Shown piece after piece: positions 52,600-60,648 of a stretch of 64,000 nt of DNA (positions within the stretch are counted from its first letter, which is position 1; each line of letters starts with the position of its first letter). This DNA is from Microlunatus soli. GTDB lineage: Bacteria; Actinomycetota; Actinomycetes; Propionibacteriales; Propionibacteriaceae. The stretch lies in contig NZ_LT629772.1 of assembly GCF_900105385.1 (NCBI RefSeq), positions 2,542,001-2,606,000 of the forward strand, read 5' to 3'. The notes below the pieces were generated by a model. That model made no database searches and was not told the DNA's origin. It worked only from the letters and a program-made list of their open reading frames with translations. The translations under genes and the position numbers were made by a program.

Positions 52600-54204
52600 A
52601 TGGTCCGCAAGCCGCCGTCACGAACCTCACTGGTCATCGTGATCTGCCTGGTCGCCGCGATCTGCGGGTGGACCGTCCTGGTGTTGACCGCCGCATGGCT
52701 GCCGGAATGGGACGCCCGGGTCGCCCCGGCACCGCTGCAGCCGACCTCGGCTCCGGGTCAGATCGCGGCAGCGTTGGCGCTGGTCACCGAGCCGGCCCTG
52801 ATCTATCTCAGCCTGTTGTTCGTCGCCCTGTGGGCCTACCGCGGACGGATGCGCAACCTGGCCGGTGCGCTGGTGCTGATGGTCGTGCTCGGCTACGGCG
52901 GCGGTTGGTTGCTGAAGCAGCTGATCGGTCGGCAGCGTCCGGCCGACGCGGTCCAGCTGATCACCGCCCAGGGGTACGCCTATCCGAGCAGCCATCTGAC
53001 CGCGGCCAGCGTCGGCGTGGTGGCGGTCGGGACGGTGCTGGTGGTAACCCGGCATCGCCGCGTGGTGCAGCTGCGCTGGGCGATCATCGGTGCGCTGATC
53101 CTGATCTTGATCGGATCGGATCGGTTGCTGCTGGCTGCCCACCATCTCTCCGACCTGATCGGTGGTGTGCTGTTCGGCGCCGCGGCTGCCGCCGTCTCAC
53201 TGTTGATCGCCGGGGTCTCGGTGTTGCCACCGTTTGCCTCCAATCGACCTCGGGCCCGGGTGGCACGCCGCGCGGTGGACACCGACGCGGGCCCGTCACG
53301 GCACACCAAGAAGCGCTGCGCCGTGGTCTACAACCCGGCCCGGGTCGCGGACTGGGTCGGTTTCCGTCGGGCACTGGACTACGAACTGCGGACCCGCGGC
53401 TGGGCCCAGGCCATGTGGCTGGAGACCCGGGTCGACGACCCCGGCCGGAGCCAGACCCGGCGGGCGATCGAACTGGGCGCCGACCTGGTGATCGCAGCCG
53501 GCGGTGACGGCACCGTACGGGTAGTGGCAGCGGAGCTGGCCGAGAGCGGGATCCCGTTCGGGGTGATTCCGGCCGGCACCGGCAATCTGCTGGCGAAGAA
53601 CCTGGGGATCCCGCTGGACGAGCGGGCCGCGATGGAGGTCGCCTTCGGCGGCCGGACCCGGGAGATCGACGTCGTCCAGGTGACGATCGACGACGACCGG
53701 AAAGATCATTTCGTGGTGCTCGCCGGGATCGGGATCGACGCCATGATCATGCAGGAGACCAACCCGGATCTGAAGCGGGCGGTCGGTTCGGCGGCCTACT
53801 TCCTCGCCGCAGCACGGAACGCCAATCATCCGGCGCTGCACGCCACGATCACCGTCGACGACGGCGAACCGATCCGCCGCCGAGCCCACGTCCTGGTGCT
53901 CGGCAACGTCGGCTACCTGCAGGCCAACATCCCGCTGATCCCCGACGCCAAACCCGACGACGGGCTGCTCGACCTGCTGATCGCCTCGGCACGCAAACCG
54001 ACCGACTGGCTTCGACTCACCGCCAAGGTGCTGACCCGGCGGGACCGCGACGTCGACGAACTCGACCGGATCACCGGGAGCAAGATCAGGATCGAGGTCG
54101 CCGAGGGCGATCACTTCGAGCTGGACGGCGACCCGGCCGGCGAATGCCACACCCTGGAGGCCCAGGTGCTGCCCGGCGCGCTGGCGATCCGGGTCCCCAG
54201 ATGA
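52600..54204 (+). CDS. PAP2 phosphatase fused to a diacylglycerol/lipid kinase domain
   Basis: 534 residues from ATG 52600. Residues ~1-205 are a membrane PAP2-type lipid phosphatase: KQLIGRQRP (~107, KX6RP), YPSSHLTAAS (~127, PSGH-like), DRLLLAAHHLSD (~175, R-X5-H-X3-D). Residues ~240-534 are a soluble YegS/diacylglycerol-kinase domain: VIAAGGDGTVRVVA (~305) and PFGVIPAGTGNLLAKNLGI (~325), with the late acidic DGDPAGE. A phosphatase and a kinase acting on similar lipids in one chain suggests control of a polyprenyl or phosphatidic-acid pool. Both active sites look intact. The GTG/ATG choice is influenced by hairpin E upstream. Confidence 0.9.
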   Translation: MVRKPPSRTSLVIVICLVAAICGWTVLVLTAAWLPEWDARVAPAPLQPTSAPGQIAAALALVTEPALIYLSLLFVALWAYRGRMRNLAGALVLMVVLGYGGGWLLKQLIGRQRPADAVQLITAQGYAYPSSHLTAASVGVVAVGTVLVVTRHRRVVQLRWAIIGALILILIGSDRLLLAAHHLSDLIGGVLFGAAAAAVSLLIAGVSVLPPFASNRPRARVARRAVDTDAGPSRHTKKRCAVVYNPARVADWVGFRRALDYELRTRGWAQAMWLETRVDDPGRSQTRRAIELGADLVIAAGGDGTVRVVAAELAESGIPFGVIPAGTGNLLAKNLGIPLDERAAMEVAFGGRTREIDVVQVTIDDDRKDHFVVLAGIGIDAMIMQETNPDLKRAVGSAAYFLAAARNANHPALHATITVDDGEPIRRRAHVLVLGNVGYLQANIPLIPDAKPDDGLLDLLIASARKPTDWLRLTAKVLTRRDRDVDELDRITGSKIRIEVAEGDHFELDGDPAGECHTLEAQVLPGALAIRVPR

Positions 54205-54226
54205 CAGCTGCCGCTGCGCCGACCCT

Positions 54227-55246
54227 TCAGCTGCTCGGGTTACGGAGCCGATCGAGCCACTGCTGGGCGGCGGCATAGTCGGCGTTGGCGGTGCCGGCGA
54301 GGATGTCGGGTTGCCCGGAGTCGGCGCGCGGGAAGCTGCCCAGGAAGATCACTCGGGCCGACACCCGGTGCAGCCCCATCAACGCCTCCGCCATCCGGGC
54401 GTCGTCGACGTGCCCCTCGGCGTCGATGGCGAAGCAGTAACTGCCCAGCTGGGTCTTGGTCGGACGGGACTCGATCCGACACAGGTTGACGCCGCGGCTG
54501 GCGAACTGTTCCAGCAGCTCCAGCAGGGCGCCGGAGTGGTCGGCCCGCATGAAGAGCACCAGGCTGGTCTTGTCGGCGCCGGTCGCCGGGCCGACCCGCC
54601 CCGGACGCGTCACCAGGATGAAGCGGGTGACGGCGGCGGTGTTGTCGGCGATGCCGTCGGCCAGCGCCTCCAATCCGTGCAACTCGCCGGCGATCCGGCT
54701 GCAGACCGCGGCGTCGTAACCGGAGTCGGGATCGGCGACGGCGGCGGCCGCGGCTGCGGTGGAGCCGTCGGTGGTGATGTCGGCCTGCGGCAGATGAGCG
54801 GCCAGCCAGTCCCGGCATTGGGCGGCTGCGTGCGGGTGGGTGAGCACCCGCCGGACGTCGGTCAGCGCCGTACCGGGCCGGACGAAGAGAGTGAACTGCA
54901 CCTCCAGCAGCACTTCCCTGGTGATCATCAGCGGCTCACCGTAGGTGAGGTTGTCCAGGGTGGCCGAGACACCGCCTTCGACCGAGTTCTCGATCGGCAC
55001 CAGCCCGGCGTCGACCTCGCCGCTGCGGATGCCGTCCAGGCAGCCGGCGACGGTCGCGTACGGCGTCAGTTCGGCGAGGTCGGCCCCGGGAACGGTCAGC
55101 AGTGCCTGATGGGTGAAGGTGCCCTCCGGCCCGAAGTAGCCGAACCGGCTCACCTGTCGGTGAGCCGCCGGGCGCTGATTCGCCGGGTCGGGCCGGGACG
55201 ACGGCGGCTGTTCGGGGGACGGTTCATTCCAGGGGGCAGTTGACAC
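54227..55246 (-). CDS. pheA: Prephenate dehydratase
   Basis: 339 residues from GTG 55246; the family core begins at FGYFGPEGTFTHQA (~residue 33), so GTG 55153 is an alternative start. Converts prephenate to phenylpyruvate in phenylalanine synthesis. Motifs: PIENSVEGGVSATLDNL (~95), the catalytic TRF in NTAAVTRFILVTR (~200), then an ACT regulatory domain with SGALLELLEQFASRGVNLCR and the ESRP word (~230-255), which binds phenylalanine as feedback inhibitor. The N-terminal ~30 residues are Pro/Ser-rich and may not be translated. Confidence 0.95.
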   Translation of the reverse strand: MSTAPWNEPSPEQPPSSRPDPANQRPAAHRQVSRFGYFGPEGTFTHQALLTVPGADLAELTPYATVAGCLDGIRSGEVDAGLVPIENSVEGGVSATLDNLTYGEPLMITREVLLEVQFTLFVRPGTALTDVRRVLTHPHAAAQCRDWLAAHLPQADITTDGSTAAAAAAVADPDSGYDAAVCSRIAGELHGLEALADGIADNTAAVTRFILVTRPGRVGPATGADKTSLVLFMRADHSGALLELLEQFASRGVNLCRIESRPTKTQLGSYCFAIDAEGHVDDARMAEALMGLHRVSARVIFLGSFPRADSGQPDILAGTANADYAAAQQWLDRLRNPSS

Positions 55247-55320
55247 CCGATCAGGGTAACCACTGCTGCCCCAGCGGTGGCCCGGAATTCCACGGCGTGA
55301 CGGCCGCCGCCGCCGATCGC

Positions 55321-56376
55321 TCAGTTGATCTTGATCGACTTGATCGACGCCGCCACCGCCGCCTTCGCCGACGCGGTGGACTTGTTCGGCCGGGAGGTGA
55401 GCCATCCGACATGTTGGCCGCTGCCACCGTCGATCACCAGCACGCTGACGATGTCGTAGGTGCTCTTGATCCCCTTCTCCTTGTAGTGGATGTCACCGGT
55501 GGCGATCCACCCGTCGACCTGGTATCCCTTCAGCTTCTTGGAGGTGGCGTTCTTGATCGAGATCTTCATGCCGTCGTAGCCGCTGTCGGCCAGCTCCTGG
55601 AACACCCGCTCGGCGGTGGTTTCAACATCCTTGCCGGTCTGCTCGGGGCCATAGACCCCCGCTGCCACGACACCGACCCACGGGTCGCCCTTGCCGTTGT
55701 AGTCCTTCTGCACGATCAGCGAACTTTCCACCGCGCCGGGCTTGAACACGCCGTAGCCGGCACCCGGCGTCTCGGACGTCTCGTACGGCGCACCGGGCAT
55801 CGTGACCTGCAGCGGTTTGGCGGTCACCACCCGGGTCGACTCGTCGAATTCGACCCGGATCTTGGCCAGCTCGGCGGAGGAGACCGGTGGCGGGGGCTGC
55901 AGCAGTGAGGACGCCTCGGTGCGCGTCTTCACCACCGCCGCAACTCCCACCGCGCCGACCAGCAGGGCGGCGATCAGCGCCACCACCGGGCTCAGCCGAC
56001 GGCTCGGTCGGCGGGAGGCACGCTCGGGCCGGGAGAACTCGTAGCCGGGCGGCATCTGACGGCGTGTCCGTTGCGCGGCGGACGGGATCGGCTGCGCCTC
56101 GGCCTGCGCCAGCCGTCGGTGGGGCGACTGTGGCTGTTGATCGGAGGAATGTGGCTGGTCGAGCGGGCTCGGATCGGCCGGCGCCCCACCGGTCGACGGA
56201 GTGGATGCCGGCGGGACGGCAGGCGTTCGGAGCGCCTCCGCGTCGGTCGAGTCGATCGGTGCCGGGCCGGTCGGGTCGTCGGTCAGATAGTGGGTCCAGG
56301 CCGCGCCGTCCCACCACCGATAGCTGTCGGGTCGGCCGGCCGGGTCGGGGAACCATCCCGCGGCAGGCGTACTCAC
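55321..56376 (-). CDS. DUF2510 membrane protein with extracytoplasmic domain
   Basis: 351 residues from GTG 56376. N-terminal DUF2510 motif, AGWFPDPAGRPDSYRWWDGA followed by AWT (~4-30), common in actinobacterial membrane proteins. A Pro/Gln/Ser-rich linker (~35-125) and one transmembrane helix (VVALIAALLVGAVGVAAVV, ~130-148) lead to a ~190-residue outside domain (RVEFDESTRVVTAKPLQVTM, NGKGDPWVGVVAAGVYG, GYQVDGWIATGDIHYKEKG). The function of this family is unknown. It reads away from the adenosine-deaminase paralogue; hairpin element C lies between them. Confidence 0.85.
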   Translation of the reverse strand: MSTPAAGWFPDPAGRPDSYRWWDGAAWTHYLTDDPTGPAPIDSTDAEALRTPAVPPASTPSTGGAPADPSPLDQPHSSDQQPQSPHRRLAQAEAQPIPSAAQRTRRQMPPGYEFSRPERASRRPSRRLSPVVALIAALLVGAVGVAAVVKTRTEASSLLQPPPPVSSAELAKIRVEFDESTRVVTAKPLQVTMPGAPYETSETPGAGYGVFKPGAVESSLIVQKDYNGKGDPWVGVVAAGVYGPEQTGKDVETTAERVFQELADSGYDGMKISIKNATSKKLKGYQVDGWIATGDIHYKEKGIKSTYDIVSVLVIDGGSGQHVGWLTSRPNKSTASAKAAVAASIKSIKIN

Positions 56377-56393
56377 GCCCCTGAGCATAAGGG

Positions 56394-56470
56394 AACCACT
56401 GCTGCAGTCTGGCCTCTACGGCCGGCGCTGCACGCGCACTCGCTGCGTTGCACTCGCGCGCCGCCGCCCG
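56394..56470. repeat. Partial hairpin element C (same family)
   Basis: GGGAACCACTG (56393-56403) and the core GCGCTGCACGC...CTCGCTGCGTTGCACTCG (56427-56457) match the inverse of element B almost base for base, while the bases between differ. The opposite arm is not obvious, so this may be a half or degraded copy. It sits between the divergent DUF2510 gene and the adenosine-deaminase paralogue. Confidence 0.5.
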
Positions 56471-56495
56471 CCGGCCGGGAGTCCAGAATGGTCCG

Positions 56496-57548
56496 GTGAA
56501 CGATATTCAGTCACTCAAGCCATCGCCGGCGTTGTCGACCTTCATCGCCGGACTCCCCAAGGCCGAGCTGCACGTCCACCATGTCGGCTCGGCGACACCG
56601 CAGATCGTCACCGAACTCGCCGCGCGGCATCCCGAGGCCGGGGTGCCGGCCGACCTGGACACCCTGATCGAGTACTTCACCTTCACCGACTTCGCCGACT
56701 TCATCCAGATCTACCTGTCGGTGGTCGACCTGATCCGTGAACCTCAGGACGTCCGGCTGCTGACCTACGAGGTCGCCGCGGCGATGGCCGCGCAGCAGAT
56801 CCGCTACGCCGAACTCACCGTGACGCCGTACACCTCGGTGCTCCGCGGGATCGCTGCCGAGGCGTTCCTGGAGGCGATCGAGGACGCTCGGGTCGCGGCA
56901 GCTCGTGATCATCACATCGAGTTGCGGTGGATCTTCGACATCCCCGGCGAGGAAGGGATTCCGGCGGCCGAGGAGACCTGTCGGATCGCTGTTGATCAAG
57001 GTTGCGACGGGTTGATCGGATTCGGTCTGGGCGGTCCGGAGATCGGTGTCGGACGACCACAGTTCAAGCCGTACTTCGATCGGGCCCGGGCGGCCGGCCT
57101 GCACAGTCTGCCGCACGCCGGCGAGACCACCGGACCGCAGACGATCAAGGATGCGTTGGACAGCCTCGGTGCCGAACGGATCGGACACGGGACCTCGGCC
57201 GTTCAAGATCGACATCTGTTGGAGCGGCTGGCCGCCGACGGCATCTGTCTGGAGGTGTGCCCGACCTCCAACGTGGCCACCGGAGCCGTCGAGGATCTCT
57301 CCGCCCATCCGCTGCCGACGATGGTCCGGGCCGGTGTGCCGGTGACGATCAACAGTGACGATCCACCGATGTTCGGCACCAGCCTGAACCAGGAGTACGA
57401 GGTCGCTGCGGTCCTCCTCGACCTGGACGCACACGGCGTCGCCGATCTGGCCCGGGCAGCCGTCGACCAGTCGTTCGCCCCCGCTGACTCCAAGACCAGG
57501 ATCCGGGCCGAGATCGACACCTACGAGGCCGGCCACGCCGCACCCTGA
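56496..57548 (+). CDS. Adenosine deaminase family protein (paralogue 2)
   Basis: 350 residues from GTG 56496. Same subgroup as the protein at 6296-7375: PKAELHVHHVGSATP (~23), LHSLPHAGETTGPQT (~205), ERIGHGTSAVQD (~230), VCPTSN (~255) and INSDDPPMFGT (~287). All metal and catalytic residues are present. It matches the typical actinobacterial member better than paralogue 1 (longer KAELHVHHVGS and IGFGLGGPEIG segments), so it may be the ancestral housekeeping copy. The reaction is probably adenosine to inosine; substrate not verified. Only a weak ribosome binding site is visible (GGGAG, 14 nt away). Confidence 0.9.
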   Translation: MNDIQSLKPSPALSTFIAGLPKAELHVHHVGSATPQIVTELAARHPEAGVPADLDTLIEYFTFTDFADFIQIYLSVVDLIREPQDVRLLTYEVAAAMAAQQIRYAELTVTPYTSVLRGIAAEAFLEAIEDARVAAARDHHIELRWIFDIPGEEGIPAAEETCRIAVDQGCDGLIGFGLGGPEIGVGRPQFKPYFDRARAAGLHSLPHAGETTGPQTIKDALDSLGAERIGHGTSAVQDRHLLERLAADGICLEVCPTSNVATGAVEDLSAHPLPTMVRAGVPVTINSDDPPMFGTSLNQEYEVAAVLLDLDAHGVADLARAAVDQSFAPADSKTRIRAEIDTYEAGHAAP

Positions 57549-57591
57549 CCCGGACCGCCCACCTGCTCCGGCTCAGACTTCTCAAAACCCT

Positions 57592-57617
57592 CGGTATCGA
57601 GTACCGTGGGTATCGAG
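57592..57617. promoter_or_regulatory. Candidate TetR operator
   Basis: CGGTATCGAGTACCG (57592-57606) is an inverted repeat (CGGTA/TACCG), and GGTATCGAG occurs twice (57593 and 57609), 16 bp apart. It lies 25-50 bp upstream of the likely TetR start. Confidence 0.5.
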
Positions 57618-57641
57618 ATTCGAACCGCGACCGAGTGGGTG

Positions 57642-58283
57642 ATGGGAATGCAGCAAACGGATCCCGACCGACGGACCGGTCCGGTCCAGACCCGCCCGAA
57701 GCGCTCCGACGTCCGGGCCCGGATCATCGCCGCGGCGCGGGAGTCGTTCCTCCGCAACGGATACCAGCGCACCAACCTCGGCGAGGTCGCCGCCCAGGCG
57801 GGCTTCTCCAAGGGCGCGGTGTATTCCAACTTCGGCGGCAAGTCCGACCTGTTCACCGAGGTGATCAACGAACAGACCAGCGCGGTGACCGGGTCGGTGC
57901 TCGCCTCATCCAGGCGGCTGGCCAGCGTGATCGCCGATCCGACGGCGGTCGCCCGGATCGCCGACGATCTGACCGAACAGATCATCGGCGGCGAGTCGAC
58001 CCTGGCGATGCTCGCCGAGGTCCGCGTGCTGGCCAGCACCGATCCCGAGTTGTCGGAGGTCTACGGCCGGCTGCGCAGCACCCAGCGGCAGCACCTGCTC
58101 GATGACCTGCGCCGGCGCGCCGCCGATCTCGGGCTGGAGATCGACTTCGACGAAGCGAGGGCCAATCTGCTGCTCACCCTGGTCCAGTCGCTGGCCACCG
58201 AATACGCCGCGGCCCCCGACGCGATGCCGCCGTCGCTGATCGCCGACACCTTGCAGATCGCGATCCGAGGGGTGCTGCGATGA
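57642..58283 (+). CDS. TetR-family regulator, first gene of an IS-split efflux-type operon
   Basis: 213 residues from ATG 57642; a GTG at 57606 lies within the candidate operator, and ATG 57648 is also possible. The helix-turn-helix is clear: IIAAARESFLRNGYQRTNLG, EVAAQAGFSKGAVYSNFGGK (~30-68). Its stop TGA (58281-58283) is the point where the IS110 element inserted: joining the flanks restores ATGAGC, so the next gene (ABC ATPase) originally overlapped this stop by four bases. It probably represses the TetR-ABC-YhgE operon. Confidence 0.9.
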   Translation: MGMQQTDPDRRTGPVQTRPKRSDVRARIIAAARESFLRNGYQRTNLGEVAAQAGFSKGAVYSNFGGKSDLFTEVINEQTSAVTGSVLASSRRLASVIADPTAVARIADDLTEQIIGGESTLAMLAEVRVLASTDPELSEVYGRLRSTQRQHLLDDLRRRAADLGLEIDFDEARANLLLTLVQSLATEYAAAPDAMPPSLIADTLQIAIRGVLR

Positions 58284-58294
58284 GATGCCCTGTG

Positions 58295-59545
58295 TCAAGC
58301 CGGCTGGTTTTGGGCTTGGAGGATGCGTTGGAGGGCGTGGTGTTGGGCGGGGTCGTAGGAGACGCCGTTTTGCCAGCAGTGCCAGATCACGTGCAGCCAG
58401 GCTCGGGCGAGGATGCGGACGGCGTGGGCGTGGTCGTGTCCTCGGGTGCGGGCTCGTTGGTAGAGGTCGGCGGCCCAGGGGTTGGCGTGTCGGCTGTCGC
58501 CGGCGAAGTCGGTGACAGCGTCGCGGAGTTGTTTGTCGCAGGACCAGCGGAAGGTGACGGCGCGGAGTTTGCCCGATTGCCGGGTGGAGGGTGCGGCACC
58601 GGCCAGACAGGCCAGCGATTCGGGGGTGGGGAATCTGGCGCGGCAGTCGCCGATCTCGGCCAGCAGCCGGGCTGCGCGGACTCGTCCTGCTCGGGGCAGG
58701 CTGGTGAAGATGTGTTGGTCGGCGTGGGTGTGGAGTTGCCGGTCGATCTGGGCGGTGAGTGCCGCGATCTGTTCGACCAGGGTGGTCAAGATTGCGAGCA
58801 GGGCGTGGGTGATGTGGGCCTGGGTTTCGGCGTCGGATCCGGTGATGCCGCGGGCCGCGGCGGCCAGCCGGCCATGCAGTTTGGTCGGCGGGACTTTGCC
58901 GGAGTAGCCCTGTTTGGTCAGCCAGTCGCCGAGGCGTTTGGGGGTCAGCCAGTCGGCTTGGTCTTGGGTGGGGAATCGGGTCAGGAACGCGATGCTGATC
59001 TTGGAATCGAGATCTTTGAACAGGCCGACCGCGCCGGGGAACACGTTGCCGAGATGGGATCGGAGCTGGTTGGCCACCGCGACTCGGTGAGCGACCAGGT
59101 CCTTGCGGGTGCGGCAGGCCCGACGCAGCGCAACCGTCGCGGCGGTGTCGGGGATGAGTGGCCGCAGCCGGGGCCGGTCGGTGCGCAGGGTGTCGGCCAG
59201 CACGAACGCGTCGAATCGGTCGTCCTTGTTGCCGGCCGAGCCGTAGCGGCCGCGGAGGTTCTTGACCTGGTTCGGACTGATCACGACTACGGTCAGGTCG
59301 GCTTGGAGCAGGGCGTCGACAATCGGACCGTCCGGGCGCTCGATCGCGACCTCGCCGACTCCGTGATCGATGAGGAACTTGATCAACTTCCGCAGCCCGT
59401 CCGCGGTGTGTTCGACCAGGGTCTGATCGACTCGATGGCCGCGGCCGTCGACGACACAGACGGCGTGATCGGCAACCGCCCAGTCGATCCCAGCGGTGAG
59501 GTCGTTGATGGGTTGGTCGGGCAGAGTATTACTGGCAGACTTCAT
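58295..59545 (-). CDS. IS110-family transposase (DEDD recombinase)
   Basis: 416 residues, ATG 59545 with GAGGAGG six bases upstream. N-terminal RuvC-like DEDD domain: Asp in LTAGIDWAVADH (~21), Glu in VAIERPDGPIVDAL (~68), Asp pair in NKDDRFDAFVLAD (~108). C-terminal Tnp domain with LAGAAPSTRQSGK (~330), containing the catalytic Ser, and LRDAVTDFAGDSRHANPWA. IS110 recombinases use an element-encoded bridge RNA to pair donor and target DNA. Full length, no frameshift. Confidence 0.95.
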   Translation of the reverse strand: MKSASNTLPDQPINDLTAGIDWAVADHAVCVVDGRGHRVDQTLVEHTADGLRKLIKFLIDHGVGEVAIERPDGPIVDALLQADLTVVVISPNQVKNLRGRYGSAGNKDDRFDAFVLADTLRTDRPRLRPLIPDTAATVALRRACRTRKDLVAHRVAVANQLRSHLGNVFPGAVGLFKDLDSKISIAFLTRFPTQDQADWLTPKRLGDWLTKQGYSGKVPPTKLHGRLAAAARGITGSDAETQAHITHALLAILTTLVEQIAALTAQIDRQLHTHADQHIFTSLPRAGRVRAARLLAEIGDCRARFPTPESLACLAGAAPSTRQSGKLRAVTFRWSCDKQLRDAVTDFAGDSRHANPWAADLYQRARTRGHDHAHAVRILARAWLHVIWHCWQNGVSYDPAQHHALQRILQAQNQPA

Positions 59546-59805
59546 GTCAGCCTCCTCGCTGCTAGTCCCAGTGGGGAGGCACCCTTGTGTGCCGATGGTG
59601 CCGGAACGTGCCTGCCAGTTCGCTCACTGATCGGCGCTCACAGGCGCTCAGCCCTGTCGACGGTCCGCACGCCCCGGGCAACCACCAGACCTCGCAGATC
59701 TCATCGTGGACATCCGAAACGTCGAGCGAGCAGGGCGATGACCTGGTGGCACCTCGGGTGCATTGACACTCCATCCAAGAGCGCCAACACGAGGAAGGTA
59801 GACCA
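59546..59805 (-). ncRNA. Candidate IS110 bridge RNA
   Basis: In the transposase-sense strand, a perfect 7-bp stem CCACCAG (59749-59743) / CTGGTGG (59688-59682) encloses TCGCTC (59729-59724) and CTGCGA (59697-59692). The first is identical to the target flank left of the CT core (GGTATCGCT); the second is complementary to the right flank (TCGCAG). Farther on, ACAGGGC (59657-59651) matches the element's right end, and CAGTGAG (59629-59623) is complementary to the left end plus core (CTCACTG). Two guide pairs in the order target loop, donor loop are what is known for IS110 bridge RNAs. Exact ends are not defined. Confidence 0.65.
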
Positions 59806-60642
59806 GTGAGCGATACCGACCTGGTCCCGCTCCGCGACCCGGACCAGCAGGACGCCGCAACCGACCAGCCCGGTCCGGCACCGACATCGGACGACGTCGC
59901 CGACTCCGACCTGGTGATCGCGACCGGGCTCGACTACGGCACCGGGATCCGCCGCGTCTTCGCCGGGCTGGACTTCCGGCTCACGGCCGGCACCCTCGGC
60001 GTGCTGCACGGCACCGACGGCAGCGGGAAATCCACCCTGCTGCTGGCCCTGATCGGCCGCGCCGGCGGTGTCGGTGGATCGCTCCGGGTGGCCGGTCACG
60101 ACGCGCTGCACGGGTCCAAGAAACTGCGGTCGATCACGACCGCTGCACGGATCGGCAGCATCGTCGACGCCGAGCCCAAGCACTCGGTCGCCGACGCGAT
60201 CGCAGACCGGGCCGCGGTCGACGGAATCCGTACGGGCCGGGCCCGGTCCACCTTCGACGAACTTGCCGACGTCCTGGAGTTGCGGGTGTCGCCGGATCAG
60301 CTGGTCGAAGAGCTCGACAGCTATCAGCGCAGCACGCTCGAGTTGGCGCTGGCCGCCCTGCGCCCGAGCACCCTGATGGTGTTGGACGATCTCGATCGGG
60401 GACTCGGGGTCGCAGACCAGGATCGGCTGTACCGGGCGATCATCCGACTGATGGCCCACACCGGCAGCACCGTCGTCGCCAGCACCGTCGAGCCCGACAC
60501 CATCCCGTACGACGCCGTGACGATCGACCTGCCACCTCCCGGACCGAACCGCCGAAGGCACACCACGGATGCCCAGACGACCGCGCCGAAGCGGACAGCA
60601 ACCCCGAGCGGCCCCTCCCAGCCGGCCGATTCCCCTCAGTAG
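59806..60642 (+). CDS. ABC-type ATPase partner of the YhgE protein, start replaced by the IS
   Basis: 278 residues as now read from GTG 59806. A ~35-residue acidic N-terminus, then an ATPase domain: Walker A VLHGTDGSGKSTLLLALIGR (~70), Walker B STLMVLDDLDRGL (~195). The signature is degenerate (LDSYQRSTLELALAAL in place of LSGGQ...), and the C-terminal ~40 residues are Thr/Pro-rich. The GTG and its ribosome site GAGGAAGG (59791-59798) belong to the end of the IS110 element. Before insertion the gene would have begun ATGAGCGAT, coupled to the TetR stop. Likely energises or regulates the YhgE membrane protein. Confidence 0.85.
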   Translation: MSDTDLVPLRDPDQQDAATDQPGPAPTSDDVADSDLVIATGLDYGTGIRRVFAGLDFRLTAGTLGVLHGTDGSGKSTLLLALIGRAGGVGGSLRVAGHDALHGSKKLRSITTAARIGSIVDAEPKHSVADAIADRAAVDGIRTGRARSTFDELADVLELRVSPDQLVEELDSYQRSTLELALAALRPSTLMVLDDLDRGLGVADQDRLYRAIIRLMAHTGSTVVASTVEPDTIPYDAVTIDLPPPGPNRRRHTTDAQTTAPKRTATPSGPSQPADSPQ

Positions 60643-60648
60643 GTGACC

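Larger units (their letters stand above)
58285..59810 (-). mobile_element. IS110-family insertion sequence, complete
   Basis: 1,526 bp bounded by TGAG at 58281-58284 and again at 59807-59810, without terminal inverted repeats, as typical of IS110. Removing it joins ...CTGCGATGAG to CGATACC... and restores a TetR/ABC overlap. One transposase gene on the minus strand, a 10-bp 3' non-coding end and a ~265-bp 5' non-coding end; this layout is that of the IS110 group, with its bridge RNA upstream of the transposase. If the core is CT (as in IS621), it is the AG of each TGAG on the plus strand. The insertion looks recent because all parts are intact. Confidence 0.88.

Noticed and set aside
55254..55275. 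Another copy of the hairpin element, because ACCACTGCTGC is shared with element C
   Set aside because: Only this short word matches; no paired arm and no CAACGCAGC or GCTGCACGC core is found in the remaining 45 bp.
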